In this document: one piece after another, positions 17,143 through 26,493 of the stretch | How positions within the stretch are numbered: the stretch's first letter is position 1 | Layout of the letters: each line of letters begins with the position of its first letter | NCBI RefSeq assembly: GCF_022288825.1 | Contig: NZ_JAKOOW010000024.1 | Span: forward strand, 54,298-118,297 | Source: Kingella pumchi | Lineage (GTDB): Bacteria > Pseudomonadota > Gammaproteobacteria > Burkholderiales > Neisseriaceae | DNA: 64,000 nucleotides | Direction: 5' to 3' | Position numbers and translations under genes: made by a program | Notes under the pieces: model-generated | Told to the model about the DNA's origin: nothing | What the model saw: the letters and a program-made list of their open reading frames with translations, nothing else | The model's database searches: none

Positions 17143-18096
17143 ATGTCCTTCACCTTCCGCCGCCACAAAAAACTGCACAAACAAGCCTACGCCGCCTTCG
17201 ACAGCGGCGAACTGGCGCAGGCCGCCGAATACTTCGCCAAGCTGGTCAAACGCTTTCCCGACGACAGCGCCTACCACTATATGCAGGGTTTGACCGCCAA
17301 AAACCGCATGGACTGGCCGAGTGCCCTGCGTGCCAACCTGCGCGCCATCGAATGCGCCGACGGTTTTGCCGAAGGCGCGCACTGGAACGCCGCCATCGCC
17401 GCCACCGCCCTGCACGACTGGCACACCGCCCGCCGAATGTGGGCGGCCTGCGGCATCGCCATCCCCGAAGGCGAAGGCGAAATCCGTGCCGACTTCGGCA
17501 TCGCCGTTATCCGCCTCAACCCGTGGGCAGACGGCGAAACCGTGTACGCCCGCCGCATCGACCCCGTCCGCGCCCAAATCATCAACGTGCCGCTGCCCGA
17601 AAGCGGCTGGCGTTTCGGCGACATCGCCCTGCACGACGGCGCACCCACCGGCACCCGAGACGACGGACAAGGCGGCGAAGTCCATGTATTCAACGCCTTT
17701 GAATGCTGGAGGCCGTCTGAAACCCCGACCCATACCGCCTTCGTCCGCTGCCCCGCCGCCGCAGACGCACACGCGCTCACCGAACTGCTGGAACAGCACG
17801 GCTGGACGGCCGAAGACTGGACGCAAAGCCTGCGCTATCTCTGCCTGCGTTGCAGCTACGGCATCCCGCACGAACACACGGACGCCGCCCCAAGCGTAGA
17901 GCAGGCCGACACTTGGCAGACCGAGCGCAGCATCGGCATCGCCGCCCCCGCTGCCCAATCTGCCAAACTGGAAACTGCCTTGCAAAACTGGGCAGCCGCC
18001 GCCCCCGGCCGCGAAGTTTCCGACATCTGCCGGCAGAACTACCCGCTGCCCGCGCGGCAGGACGGCAGGGTCTGGTGGATCGGAAGCAGCGAATAA
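17143..18096 (+). CDS. TPR-like protein of unknown function (317 aa)
   Basis: The N-terminal 110 residues look like three TPR-type helical pairs (FDSGELAQAAEYFAKLVKRFP and following). The remainder is an unrecognised mixed domain ending DGRVWWIGSSE. No signal peptide or membrane segment is seen, so it is probably cytoplasmic. The coding sequence contains AGGCCGTCTGAA at 17710-17721, the uptake dialect of typical Neisseria rather than of this genome. That suggests import from, or retention of, a different dialect. It follows prfA by 68 bp, across an uptake-sequence pair. Confidence 0.75.
   Translation: MSFTFRRHKKLHKQAYAAFDSGELAQAAEYFAKLVKRFPDDSAYHYMQGLTAKNRMDWPSALRANLRAIECADGFAEGAHWNAAIAATALHDWHTARRMWAACGIAIPEGEGEIRADFGIAVIRLNPWADGETVYARRIDPVRAQIINVPLPESGWRFGDIALHDGAPTGTRDDGQGGEVHVFNAFECWRPSETPTHTAFVRCPAAADAHALTELLEQHGWTAEDWTQSLRYLCLRCSYGIPHEHTDAAPSVEQADTWQTERSIGIAAPAAQSAKLETALQNWAAAAPGREVSDICRQNYPLPARQDGRVWWIGSSE
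17710..17721 (+). repeat. Foreign-dialect uptake sequence (AGGCCGTCTGAA)
   Basis: This is an exact AG-DUS of the Neisseria type inside a coding region, read in frame as RPSE. I noticed no other exact copy in the window. Confidence 0.85.
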
Positions 18097-18139
18097 ACCG
18101 ATTCAGGCTGCCTGAAAGTTTTAGCGAAAGTTTCCAAAC

Positions 18140-18643
18140 ATGATCCGCAAGCGTAACAAGATGATAGATTTCGGCTCGCTCCACCGCAGCAAAATGGCGT
18201 TTTACCTGCTGGTGCTGTTCTGCACGGCGGGAGTATGGTTGCTGTGGGCGCAGGCGGTTTCCAAGGGGGAAGTGTCGCTGAATTTGGAAAGCGTGCGCCA
18301 AGTGGGGCTGCTGACCGCGTTTACCGTTTCTTGGGCGGGCTATACCTTTTTCCGCTTCCGCCACATCCGCCGCGTGCGCTTTGATCCGCAGGCACAAATG
18401 CTGCTGCTGGAAGACTTTGCGTGGAAAAAGCTGTCGTGGCAGCCTGTGCACCGCATCGCCCGCAGCCAAATCCATGCCCTTGCCTACCAATTCGCATTTA
18501 GCGGCGAATCGCCGATCCGGCTGCTGCTGGCAAACGGCGAAGACATCCTGATCGGCGCCAGCGGCGATGCTTCCCGCGCCAAGATTTATGCCCGAACCAT
18601 CGCCCGCAAAACCGGCCTGCCGTTTGTCGAGTTGAAAAAATAG
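18140..18643 (+). CDS. Predicted membrane protein with PH-like tail (167 aa)
   Basis: Two hydrophobic helices near residues 18-36 and 55-71 are followed by about 90 residues of beta-rich sequence (RVRFDPQAQMLLLEDFAWKK...). This layout resembles bacterial PH-like membrane proteins. No family is recognised with confidence. The first ATG is used; MIDFGSLHRSK, seven codons later, is an alternative. It lies between the TPR-like gene and map. Confidence 0.65.
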   Translation: MIRKRNKMIDFGSLHRSKMAFYLLVLFCTAGVWLLWAQAVSKGEVSLNLESVRQVGLLTAFTVSWAGYTFFRFRHIRRVRFDPQAQMLLLEDFAWKKLSWQPVHRIARSQIHALAYQFAFSGESPIRLLLANGEDILIGASGDASRAKIYARTIARKTGLPFVELKK

Positions 18644-18715
18644 TTTTCAGGCTGCCTGATTCCCGTCTTTCAGGCAGCCTGAAACCCCGCAACACCCACA
18701 TTTAAAGGACATTTT

Positions 18716-19492
18716 ATGCCCGTGATTATCAAAACCCCCGCCGAAATCGAAAAAATGCGCGAGCTGGGCCGACTGGCCGCCGAAGCGCTCGACTACATCG
18801 GAGATTTCGTCAAACCCGGCGTAACCACCAACGAAATCAACCAGCTGATCCACGATTACCACATCAATGTGCAGGGCGGCTATCCCGCGCCGTTGCACTA
18901 CGGCAGTCCGCCCTTTCCCAAATCCTGCTGCACTTCGGTGAACCATGTGATCTGCCACGGCATTCCCGACGACAAGCCGCTGAAAAACGGCGACATCATC
19001 AATATCGACGTTACCATCAAAAAAGACGGCTTTCACGGCGATTCCAGCCGCATGTACGCCGTCGGCCAGATCAGCCCGGTTGCCAAGCGCCTGATCGATA
19101 CCACCCACGCCGCGATGATGGCCGGCATCGAAGCGGTGCGCCCCGGCGCCACGCTGGGCGACGTCGGCCACGCCTGCCAGCAGGTGGCCGAAAACGCCGG
19201 CTATTCGGTGGTGCAGGAATTTTGCGGCCACGGCATCGGCCGCGGCTTTCACGAAGAGCCGCAGGTGCTGCACTACGGGCGCAAAGGCAGCGGCCTGAAG
19301 CTGCAGCCGGGGATGATTTTCACCGTCGAGCCGATGATCAACCAGGGTAAACGCCACCTGAAAATCCTGGCCGACGGCTGGACGGTGGTCACCAAAGACC
19401 GCAGCCTGTCCGCCCAGTGGGAGCACGAAGTGCTGGTTACCGATACCGGCTACGAAATCCTGACCGTCAGCCCGAAAACGGGCCGGCCGTAA
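18716..19492 (+). CDS. map: Methionine aminopeptidase type I
   Basis: The 258-residue enzyme removes the N-terminal Met from new proteins. The metal-ligand segments are all present: NIDVTIKKDGFHGD (two Asp), GHGIGRGFHEEP (His), FTVEPMIN (Glu) and WEHEVLVT (Glu). AAAGGACA precedes the ATG. There is no N-terminal extension. It stands alone here rather than beside rpsB. Confidence 0.97.
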   Translation: MPVIIKTPAEIEKMRELGRLAAEALDYIGDFVKPGVTTNEINQLIHDYHINVQGGYPAPLHYGSPPFPKSCCTSVNHVICHGIPDDKPLKNGDIINIDVTIKKDGFHGDSSRMYAVGQISPVAKRLIDTTHAAMMAGIEAVRPGATLGDVGHACQQVAENAGYSVVQEFCGHGIGRGFHEEPQVLHYGRKGSGLKLQPGMIFTVEPMINQGKRHLKILADGWTVVTKDRSLSAQWEHEVLVTDTGYEILTVSPKTGRP

Positions 19493-19716
19493 ACTTTCAG
19501 GCTGCCTGAAAGCGCAGCGGGATTGCGAAGCCCAAGCCGGTTTTTGCGTTTTCAGGCTGCCTTTTGCCCAACAGATGCGGCGGCAGATCCGTGCCGCCTT
19601 TGGTTTATCCGCCGCCGGCAGGGTGCGGGGCGCTGCGTTTCAGGCTGCCTGAACACGCGGTTGCCAAGCGCAAACGCCATCCCGCCCTGCCGCCGGCATT
19701 GCAACGGAAATCCGCC

Positions 19717-21342
19717 ATGCTGACCTACACTCCGCCCGAATCCGGCCGCCCCGCCGGCAGCCGCGAGTATCCGTGGATGCTGCTGCTTTTGGTGTTTGCC
19801 TGGCTGTGGCCGGGCGTGTTTTCGCATGATTTGTGGCGGCCGTACGAGCCGGAAACTTTTGCCGCCGTCGAGCATTTCCTGCGCCACGGCTCGGTGGCAG
19901 GGGCTTCCACGCTGCCGCCGCCTTATGTGTGGCTGGCGGCGCTGTTTGTGCGCCTGCTCTCGCCGTGGGCGCTCGATGCCTATTCGGCGGCGCGCGTTGC
20001 CAGCGTGGTGTTTACCGCACTGGGGCTGGCCGGCTGCGGCATGGCCTGTGCCCGCATGCTCGACCGCCACGCCGCCCGCAGCATGTTGCTGGTGCTGATT
20101 GCTTCGGCGGGGCTGACGGCGGCCGGCCATTTTCTCGGGCCGGTGCCGGTGCTGTTTGCCGGTGCCGGACTGTATTGGTGGGGGATGGCGGCGGCGCAGC
20201 GGCAGGTGGTGTTTTCCGGCGTGCTCTCGGCGCTGGCGCTGCTGCTGCTGTTTCAGACCGGCGGGGCGCTGGTGGCCGCCGCCGCGCTCTTGGCGGGGGT
20301 GCTGCCCCATGTGTTTGCCGGCTGGCGGCGGCGCCATCTGCTGTGGCTGCTGTACACGCTGGCGGTCGTGCTGCCACTGTTGGCCAGCCATTTTCTGCTG
20401 CTGGCAAAAAACCATCCGGCGGCGTTTGATGTTTATCTGCGCCGGCAGCTGTTTGGCGTGTTTGGCGGGTTGGACGGCTTTCAGGCTGCTTTCAGCCTGC
20501 CTTACTATCTGATGCATCTGGCCTGGTTTGCCCTGCCGGCCTGGCCGCTGGCGCTGTGGACGGCGGTGAAAACGCCGGCCGCGCAGCGTGCGGTTTTCCT
20601 GCCGGCGCTGTGCTGGCTGGCGGTGTTCGGCCTGCTGCTGGCGCTGATGCCGCAGCACAACCGCGATTATCTGGTGCTGCTGCTGCCGCCCTTGGCGCTG
20701 GCTGCTTCGGCGCAGCTTGACAGTCTCAAGCGCGGAGTGGCGGCGTTTTTCAACTGGTTCGGCATGATGACTTTCGGGCTGGCGGCGGTGTTCCTGTGGC
20801 TGGGCTTTATGGCGATGAACTACGGCTATCCGGCGCGGCTGGCCGCCCGCGCCGCCTATTTCAGCCCGTATTACACGCCGCATATCCGGCCGCTGCCGAT
20901 TCTGTTTGCCCTGTTGTTCGGCCTGATGTGGCTGGTGGCGGTGCGCCGGCGCCGCATCCGCGGCCGGCAGGCGGTAACCAACTGGGCGGCGGGCATCACG
21001 CTGGTGTGGGCGCTGCTGTTTACCCTGTTTCTGCCCTGGCTCGATGCCGCCAAAAGCTATCGGCCGGTGGTCTTGCAGATGGAACAGTCGCTCGATGATG
21101 GCGTGCGCGCCGATTTTGCCGCCGGCGCCTGCCTGCTGATCCGCCGCCCGAACAGCGACGGCTATCTGGCCTGGCAGCAGTACGGCAGCCTGAAAATCGG
21201 CGGCGAAAACGACAACTGCCGCTACGAACTTTTGGAAACCGACCCGCGCACCGAAGCCGTGCCGGAAAACGCTCTGTGGCAGGGACGGCGCCCGCGCAGC
21301 AAAAACCAGCTTTTTGTGCTGGTGCGGCACGACGGCTTTTAG
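19717..21342 (+). CDS. GT39/ArnT-like membrane glycosyltransferase
   Basis: The 541-residue protein has about 11-12 hydrophobic segments. The first periplasmic loop carries DLWRPYEPETF, matching the acidic catalytic loop of ArnT/PMT-type (GT-C) glycosyltransferases that use polyprenyl-phosphate sugars. A smaller C-terminal periplasmic part follows. The acceptor (lipid A, protein or glycan) is not shown. Two runs, DGFQAAFSLP and YGSLKIGG, are encoded by embedded uptake sequences. The ORF opens at 19564, but MLTYTPP at 19717 is the sensible start. Confidence 0.82.
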   Translation: MLTYTPPESGRPAGSREYPWMLLLLVFAWLWPGVFSHDLWRPYEPETFAAVEHFLRHGSVAGASTLPPPYVWLAALFVRLLSPWALDAYSAARVASVVFTALGLAGCGMACARMLDRHAARSMLLVLIASAGLTAAGHFLGPVPVLFAGAGLYWWGMAAAQRQVVFSGVLSALALLLLFQTGGALVAAAALLAGVLPHVFAGWRRRHLLWLLYTLAVVLPLLASHFLLLAKNHPAAFDVYLRRQLFGVFGGLDGFQAAFSLPYYLMHLAWFALPAWPLALWTAVKTPAAQRAVFLPALCWLAVFGLLLALMPQHNRDYLVLLLPPLALAASAQLDSLKRGVAAFFNWFGMMTFGLAAVFLWLGFMAMNYGYPARLAARAAYFSPYYTPHIRPLPILFALLFGLMWLVAVRRRRIRGRQAVTNWAAGITLVWALLFTLFLPWLDAAKSYRPVVLQMEQSLDDGVRADFAAGACLLIRRPNSDGYLAWQQYGSLKIGGENDNCRYELLETDPRTEAVPENALWQGRRPRSKNQLFVLVRHDGF

Positions 21343-21449
21343 GATTTGCGTATATTTGCTGTTTTCAGGCTGCCTACTTTCAGGCAGCCTGAAAACCTTT
21401 TCGCGCAAAAAAAGCCCCGCCGCCGATTGGTAAGCGCGGCGCTTTCCCG

Positions 21450-21455
21450 TACAAT
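21450..21455 (+). promoter_or_regulatory. -10 element for fbp
   Basis: TACAAT lies 36 nt before the fbp start. The context (GCGCGGCGCTTTCCCGTACAATCC) closely resembles the tcyJ promoter at 25618. Confidence 0.55.
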
Positions 21456-21491
21456 CCGTGCCTGTTTTCCCCACCGCATAAGGACTTTGCC

Positions 21492-22466
21492 ATGGTCGCG
21501 ACTTTCGCCCGCTTTCTCGAACAACAACACGCCGCGCACGGCACCGATCAGGCGCTGATCGATACCGTTGCCGCCGTAGTCGCCGCCTGCGGCGCGATCC
21601 AGGCCAAAGTGCGGCTGGGCGCGCTCGCCGGCGTGCTGGGCGAGGCCGGCAGCGGCAATGTGCAGGGCGAGGCGCAGAAAAAACTCGATGTGATCGCCAA
21701 TGATATTCTGGTGGCCGCGCTCAAAGCTGAGCCGGCGGTGGCGGGGCTGGCCAGCGAGGAAGAAGACAGTTTCGTTTCCTGCAACGAGGGCGGCCGCTAT
21801 CTGGTGCTGTTCGACCCTTTGGACGGCTCGTCGAATATTGACGTGAACATTTCCATCGGCACCATTTTCTCGGTACTCGCCAAGCCCGAAGGCAGCCTGA
21901 AAACCGAAAGTTTCCTGCAGGAGGGCAGCCGCCAGCTGGCCGCCGGCTATGTGCTTTACGGCCCGCAAACCCTGCTGGTGCTGACCTTCGGCAAGGGCGT
22001 GGCGGTGTTTACGCTCGATGACAAAGGCGAGTTTGTCCAAACCGCCGCCAACCCGCAGGTGCCGGCGGCCACCGCCGAATTTGCCATCAATATGTCCAAC
22101 CGCCGCCATTGGGAAGAACCGGTGCGCCGCTATATCGACGAATTACTGGCCGGCAGCGAAGGCGTGCGCGGCAAAAACTACAATATGCGCTGGGTGGCCA
22201 GCATGGTGGCCGAAGTGCACCGCATCCTGATGCGCGGCGGCGTGTTTATGTATCCCAAAGACAATCGCGACCCCGCCAAGCCCGGCAAGCTGCGGCTGAT
22301 GTACGAAGCCAACCCGCTGGCGCTGGTGCTGCGCGAGGCCGGCGGCGCCTGCTGCGACGCGCGCCAGGATATGCTCGACATCCGGCCGCAGGCGCTGCAC
22401 CAGCGCGTGGCGGTGGTGCTCGGCAGCCGCGAGGAAGTCGAATACCTGTGCCGTCTGCATGATTAA
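21492..22466 (+). CDS. fbp: Fructose-1,6-bisphosphatase class I
   Basis: The 324-residue enzyme of gluconeogenesis hydrolyses fructose 1,6-bisphosphate to fructose 6-phosphate. The metal-binding signature LFDPLDGSSNID is intact near residue 112. KLRLMYEANPLA and the C-terminal RQDMLDI segment also match the class. Residues EGSLKTES in a surface loop are encoded by an embedded uptake sequence. The start follows AAGGAC. Confidence 0.96.
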   Translation: MVATFARFLEQQHAAHGTDQALIDTVAAVVAACGAIQAKVRLGALAGVLGEAGSGNVQGEAQKKLDVIANDILVAALKAEPAVAGLASEEEDSFVSCNEGGRYLVLFDPLDGSSNIDVNISIGTIFSVLAKPEGSLKTESFLQEGSRQLAAGYVLYGPQTLLVLTFGKGVAVFTLDDKGEFVQTAANPQVPAATAEFAINMSNRRHWEEPVRRYIDELLAGSEGVRGKNYNMRWVASMVAEVHRILMRGGVFMYPKDNRDPAKPGKLRLMYEANPLALVLREAGGACCDARQDMLDIRPQALHQRVAVVLGSREEVEYLCRLHD

Positions 22467-22467
22467 C

Positions 22468-22506
22468 AGGCAGCCTGAAAGCGGCGCAAACATTTTCAGG
22501 CTGCCT
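22468..22506 (+). terminator. Uptake-sequence inverted pair after fbp
   Basis: CAGGCAGCCTGAAA and its inverse flank a roughly 13-nt loop immediately after the fbp stop. The T tract is weak. Confidence 0.5.
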
Positions 22507-22655
22507 GCAGGCGCATCAAACCAGCACCCAAGCAGCCTGAAAACCCCGAAAGCAGCCTGAAAACTTCAGGCGCCATTACCGACAACAACAAACCGCGTCC
22601 CGCCCGCACCGGCGGCAGGGGCGCCGGCAAACCGCCAGACACAAGGAATCCGCAC

Positions 22656-24557
22656 ATGACATGGAGCATCGATGCTTCGGCATCCACCTACGGCATCAAA
22701 CACTGGGGCGACGGCTATTTTTTCATCGCCGACAACGGCGAAGTGATGGTGCGCCCCAATCCCGACAGCCAGGCCGCTGTCAGCCTGTACGATTTGGTGC
22801 ACCAGCTCAACGAACGCGGCCAGGATCTGCCGATGCTGTTCCGCTTTCCCGATATTTTGCAGGATCGCGCGCTGCGCCTGTGCCGCGCGTTTAACCGCTC
22901 CATCCGCAAAAACGACTACCAGGGCAGCTACACCGCCATCTACCCGATTAAAGTCAACCAGCAGGAGAGCGTGGTCAAAAACCTGATCGTGCCGAAAAAC
23001 GACGAAGTGTCCATCGGTCTGGAAGCCGGTTCAAAACCCGAGCTGATGATTGTGCTGGCCTTTGCCCCCAAAGGCGGCACCATCGTCTGCAACGGCTACA
23101 AAGACCGCAATTTCATCCGTCTGGCGCTGATGGGGCAGCGGCTCGGCCACCAGGTGTTTATCGTCATCGAGAAAGAAAGCGAAGTCGATATCGTCATCGA
23201 AGAAGCGGCCAAGCTCAATGTGCGCCCAAATCTCGGCATCCGCGTGCGCTTATCGTCGCTCGCATCGAGCAAATGGGCGGACACCGGCGGCGAAAAAGGC
23301 AAGTTCGGCCTGTCTGCCGCGCAGATTATTTCCGCCGCCGAGCGCCTGAAAGCCGCCGGTTTGGGCGAGTGCGTGCGCCTGATGCACTTTCATATGGGTT
23401 CGCAGATTTCCAATATCGCCGACTACCGGCTGGGCTTCAAAGAAGCCGTGCGCTATTTTGCCGAACTGCGCGGCTTGGGGCTGCCGATTGATTATGTCGA
23501 TGTCGGCGGCGGGCTGGGCGTCGATTACGACGGCACCCACTCGCGCAACGCCAGCTCGGTCAATTACGACATCGGCGAATATTCCTACACCATTATCTCG
23601 ATGCTGCGCGAGTATTGCGACGAATACGGCATCCCGCATCCCAACGTCTTCAGCGAATCCGGCCGCGCGCTCACCGCCCACCACGCGGTGCTGGTTACCA
23701 ATGTAACCGACGTCGAAAGCCTGCCCGAAAGCGTGGCGGGCATCGGCGACGAGCGCGACAACTATTCCTTCGCCACCCAAAAGCTGATCCACCTGATGGA
23801 AAAAGGCATCGACAGCGAGATGGTTACCGAAACCTACTACCGCATCGGCCACTATCTGGCGGAAGTAACCGAAAACTACATCGACGGCAAAATCGGCCTG
23901 CCGGAAAAAGCGCTGGCCGAGCAGGTGTACGCGGTGTTGTGCCGCCGCCTGAAAAAAGGCCTGCAGACCAGCCACCGCGCCCAGCGCCAGGTGTTCGACG
24001 ACTTGATCGACAAACTCGCCGACAAATATTTCTGCAACTTCAGCGTGTTCCAAAGCCTTCCCGATACCTGGGCCATCGGCCAGGTGCTGCCGATTATGCC
24101 CATCCACCGGCTGGGCGAAAAACCCAACCGCCGCGCCATCCTGCAGGATCTGACCTGCGATTCCGACGGCAAACTCAGCCGCTACGTCGATCAGCAGAGC
24201 ATCGAATCGAATATGCCGCTGCACGCCCCCAATAAAGGCCAGCCCTATCTGATCGGCGTGTTTATGGTCGGCGCCTATCAGGAAATTCTCGGCGACATGC
24301 ACAACCTATTCGGCGACACCGATTCGGTGAATGTGTATGTGCGCAGCGACGGCAGCGTCGAATACTCCGGCATGGAAGAGCACGACACCATCGAAGACAT
24401 GCTGCGCTACGTCCATCTCCAGCCGCAGGAAGTCATCAACAAATTCGAAGAAAAACTGCGCTGGGCCAAGCTCGAACGCAACGAGCAGCGCATCTACACC
24501 GCCGAATTTTTCCACACGCTCAAACAAAGCAGCTATCTGAGTCTGGAAGAAGACTGA
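22656..24557 (+). CDS. speA: Biosynthetic arginine decarboxylase
   Basis: The 633-residue PLP enzyme converts arginine to agmatine, the first step of one putrescine route. The PLP lysine is in YPIKVNQQ (near residue 98). HFHMGSQ, the glycine-rich GGGLGVDYDG and FSESGRAL belong to the fold-type III barrel. Length matches SpeA (630-660). No agmatinase or agmatine deiminase gene is in this window. A hairpin terminator follows at 24568-24602. Confidence 0.96.
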   Translation: MTWSIDASASTYGIKHWGDGYFFIADNGEVMVRPNPDSQAAVSLYDLVHQLNERGQDLPMLFRFPDILQDRALRLCRAFNRSIRKNDYQGSYTAIYPIKVNQQESVVKNLIVPKNDEVSIGLEAGSKPELMIVLAFAPKGGTIVCNGYKDRNFIRLALMGQRLGHQVFIVIEKESEVDIVIEEAAKLNVRPNLGIRVRLSSLASSKWADTGGEKGKFGLSAAQIISAAERLKAAGLGECVRLMHFHMGSQISNIADYRLGFKEAVRYFAELRGLGLPIDYVDVGGGLGVDYDGTHSRNASSVNYDIGEYSYTIISMLREYCDEYGIPHPNVFSESGRALTAHHAVLVTNVTDVESLPESVAGIGDERDNYSFATQKLIHLMEKGIDSEMVTETYYRIGHYLAEVTENYIDGKIGLPEKALAEQVYAVLCRRLKKGLQTSHRAQRQVFDDLIDKLADKYFCNFSVFQSLPDTWAIGQVLPIMPIHRLGEKPNRRAILQDLTCDSDGKLSRYVDQQSIESNMPLHAPNKGQPYLIGVFMVGAYQEILGDMHNLFGDTDSVNVYVRSDGSVEYSGMEEHDTIEDMLRYVHLQPQEVINKFEEKLRWAKLERNEQRIYTAEFFHTLKQSSYLSLEED

Positions 24558-24567
24558 TTCACGCAAA

Positions 24568-24602
24568 AGGCAGCCTGAAAAGCTTTCAGGCTGCCTGTTT
24601 TT
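24568..24602 (+). terminator. Terminator after speA made of two uptake sequences
   Basis: AGGCAGCCTGAAA and its inverse flank only three bases, and GTTTTT follows. It is compact and strong-looking. Confidence 0.8.
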
Positions 24603-24629
24603 CCCCAAATCCCACAGAAAGGAAACGCA

Positions 24630-25190
24630 ATGAGTGCCGATAAAGAACGCTACTGGCAGGCGATGGCCATGCTCGAATCCGCCGAAGAAATCCACTCGCC
24701 CGCCGACTGCCAAAAAGCGCTGGAAGAAATGGCGCGCGCCATCACCGCCGATTTGAGCGAAAGCCACCCGCTGGTGCTGGCGGTGATGGGCGGCGCCGTT
24801 GTGTTTGCCGGCCGCCTGCTTCCGCTGCTGCGCTTCCCGCTCGATTTCGACTACATCCACGTCAGCCGCTACGGCGACCAGCTGCAAGGCAGCGACCTGC
24901 ACTGGCTCTACCAGCCTGAAAACGTCGCCAGCCGCGACATACTGGTGCTCGACGACATCCTCGACGAAGGCCACACCATGCACGCCGTGCGCGAAAAACT
25001 GCTGGCCAAAGGCGCCAAAAGCTGCCGCAGCGCCGTATTCGCCGACAAAGCCATCACCAAAAGCAAACCCATCCGCGCCGACTACACCGGCCTGAGCGTG
25101 CCCGACCGCTACGTTTTCGGCTACGGCATGGACGCCCGCGGTATGTGGCGCAATCTCGACGCCATCTACGCCTTAAGCGAAGAACCCTAA
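24630..25190 (+). CDS. hpt: Hypoxanthine-guanine phosphoribosyltransferase
   Basis: The 186-residue type I phosphoribosyltransferase salvages hypoxanthine and guanine using PRPP. The PRPP loop ILVLDDILDEGHTM is intact, and VMGGAVVFAGRLL and the late VPDRYVFGYGMD match the Hpt family. AGAAAGGAAA precedes ATG 24630. It is transcribed alone between two hairpins. Confidence 0.95.
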   Translation: MSADKERYWQAMAMLESAEEIHSPADCQKALEEMARAITADLSESHPLVLAVMGGAVVFAGRLLPLLRFPLDFDYIHVSRYGDQLQGSDLHWLYQPENVASRDILVLDDILDEGHTMHAVREKLLAKGAKSCRSAVFADKAITKSKPIRADYTGLSVPDRYVFGYGMDARGMWRNLDAIYALSEEP

Positions 25191-25211
25191 GCCGTTTCAG
25201 CGCGCCGTTTT

Positions 25212-25253
25212 GCTTTTCAGGCTGCCTTTTCTGATGGGAAAGGCAGCCTGAAA
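25212..25253. terminator. Uptake-sequence hairpin after hpt
   Basis: TTTTCAGGCTGCCTTTTC and its near-exact inverse flank a 4-5-nt loop, with A tracts following. Confidence 0.7.
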
Positions 25254-25299
25254 AACGAAGCCGCCGGATTCAAACGCACAGCTTAAAGGATGGCAGGAC

Positions 25300-25491
25300 A
25301 TGACGGATTTGTTTCTCTTGGCGATTGACCTTGTCGCCTTATTGCTTGAATGGATTTTGCGCCTGATTTTCTGGCTGGGGCGCAAACTGGGCTGGATCAA
25401 ACAAACCACGCCCAAACCCACGCGCAAGCAAACGCTTATCGGCGCAATCGTGTTGCTGGCGATATTGCTGACCATCGGGCTGCTGCAGTAA
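25300..25491 (+). CDS. Small two-helix membrane protein (63 aa)
   Basis: The 63-residue protein has hydrophobic segments at about 3-27 and 45-62, separated by a basic loop (KQTTPKPTRKQ). AAAGGATG lies about 10 nt upstream of ATG. No family is recognised. Overlapping ORFs in other frames have no such clear pattern. Confidence 0.6.
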   Translation: MTDLFLLAIDLVALLLEWILRLIFWLGRKLGWIKQTTPKPTRKQTLIGAIVLLAILLTIGLLQ

Positions 25492-25617
25492 ACACGCCCG
25501 CGCTGCCGCACCCAAAGCAGCCTGAAAGCAAAGCACAGCCGCCCCGCCCAAACTGCTTATACCCGCTTTTTATAAGGCTTAGATAGCGACAGGCTTTGTG
25601 CGCGGCGGCTTTTCCCG

Positions 25618-25623
25618 TACAAT
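25618..25623 (+). promoter_or_regulatory. -10 element for the cystine ABC operon
   Basis: TACAAT lies 37 nt before the substrate-binding protein start, in the same sequence context as the fbp promoter. Confidence 0.55.
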
Positions 25624-25660
25624 CCCGCGCTTTTCGCATATTGAATACGGAGCGTTATCC

Positions 25661-26491
25661 ATGTTGAAAAAATTTGCCCTGCCGCTTGTATGTTCGCTGG
25701 TGCTGGCCGCCTGCGGCGGCGGTTCTGCCGGCGGTGCCGCGGCTTCCGAAGCGCAGCCTGAAACCAAAATCTCCGGCAGCCTGATCGAGCGCATCAACAA
25801 CAAAGGCAAGATTGTGGTCGGCACCGAAGGTACTTACGCCCCCTTCACCTACCACGACCAAAGCGGCAAACTCACCGGCTACGACGTTGAAGTGGCACGC
25901 GCCGTCGCCCAAAAGCTCGGCGTGGAAATCGAATTTAAAGAAACCCAGTGGGACGCCATGCTCGCCGGCCTGAAAGCCGGCCGCTTCGATATGGTGGCCA
26001 ACCAGGTAAGCCTGACCACGCCCGAGCGCCGCGCCACTTTCGACAAATCGGAAAACTACAGCTGGAGCGGGCCGATGATGCTGGTGCGCGCAGACAATAA
26101 AACCATCAAGTCGCTCGATGACATCAAAGGCTTGAAAGCGGCGCAGACTTTGAGCAGCAACTACGGCGAGATGGCGGTGGCCGCCAAGGCCGAAGTGGTG
26201 CCGGTGGACGGCATGGCGCAGGCGCTGACGCTGGTGCAGCAAAACCGCGCCGATCTCACGCTCAACGATTCGCTGGCGCTGTTGGACTATCTGAAGAAAA
26301 ATCCCGATTCCGGCCTGAAAACCGCTTGGAAAGCGGGCGCGGACGACAAACTCGGTTCCGGCCTGATTTTGAACAAGGGCAATACCGAAGCGCTGGCGAA
26401 AATCAACACCGCCATCGAAGAGCTGCAGCAAGACGGCACGCTGAAGAAACTCGGCGAAGAGTTTTTTGGTGAAGACGTCAGCGTGAAATAA
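25661..26491 (+). CDS. Amino-acid (cystine-type) ABC transporter substrate-binding lipoprotein
   Basis: The 276-residue protein has a lipoprotein signal ending LVLAAC (Cys18) and a glycine-rich tether. A family-3 solute-binding domain follows (GTYAPFTYHDQSGKLTGYDVEV, then MVANQVSLTTPERR). The set resembles TcyJ-type cystine receptors of Neisseria. Cystine is inferred from family resemblance only. A longer ORF from 25598 is rejected because the signal peptide starts at MLKKF. It is the first gene of a tight three-gene operon. Confidence 0.9.
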   Translation: MLKKFALPLVCSLVLAACGGGSAGGAAASEAQPETKISGSLIERINNKGKIVVGTEGTYAPFTYHDQSGKLTGYDVEVARAVAQKLGVEIEFKETQWDAMLAGLKAGRFDMVANQVSLTTPERRATFDKSENYSWSGPMMLVRADNKTIKSLDDIKGLKAAQTLSSNYGEMAVAAKAEVVPVDGMAQALTLVQQNRADLTLNDSLALLDYLKKNPDSGLKTAWKAGADDKLGSGLILNKGNTEALAKINTAIEELQQDGTLKKLGEEFFGEDVSVK

Positions 26492-26493
26492 CG

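Noticed and set aside
19552..21474. 640-aa open frame antisense to the GT39-type gene
   Set aside because: Very basic Gln/Arg/His composition typical of a shadow frame in GC-rich DNA. The plus strand has clear membrane segments.
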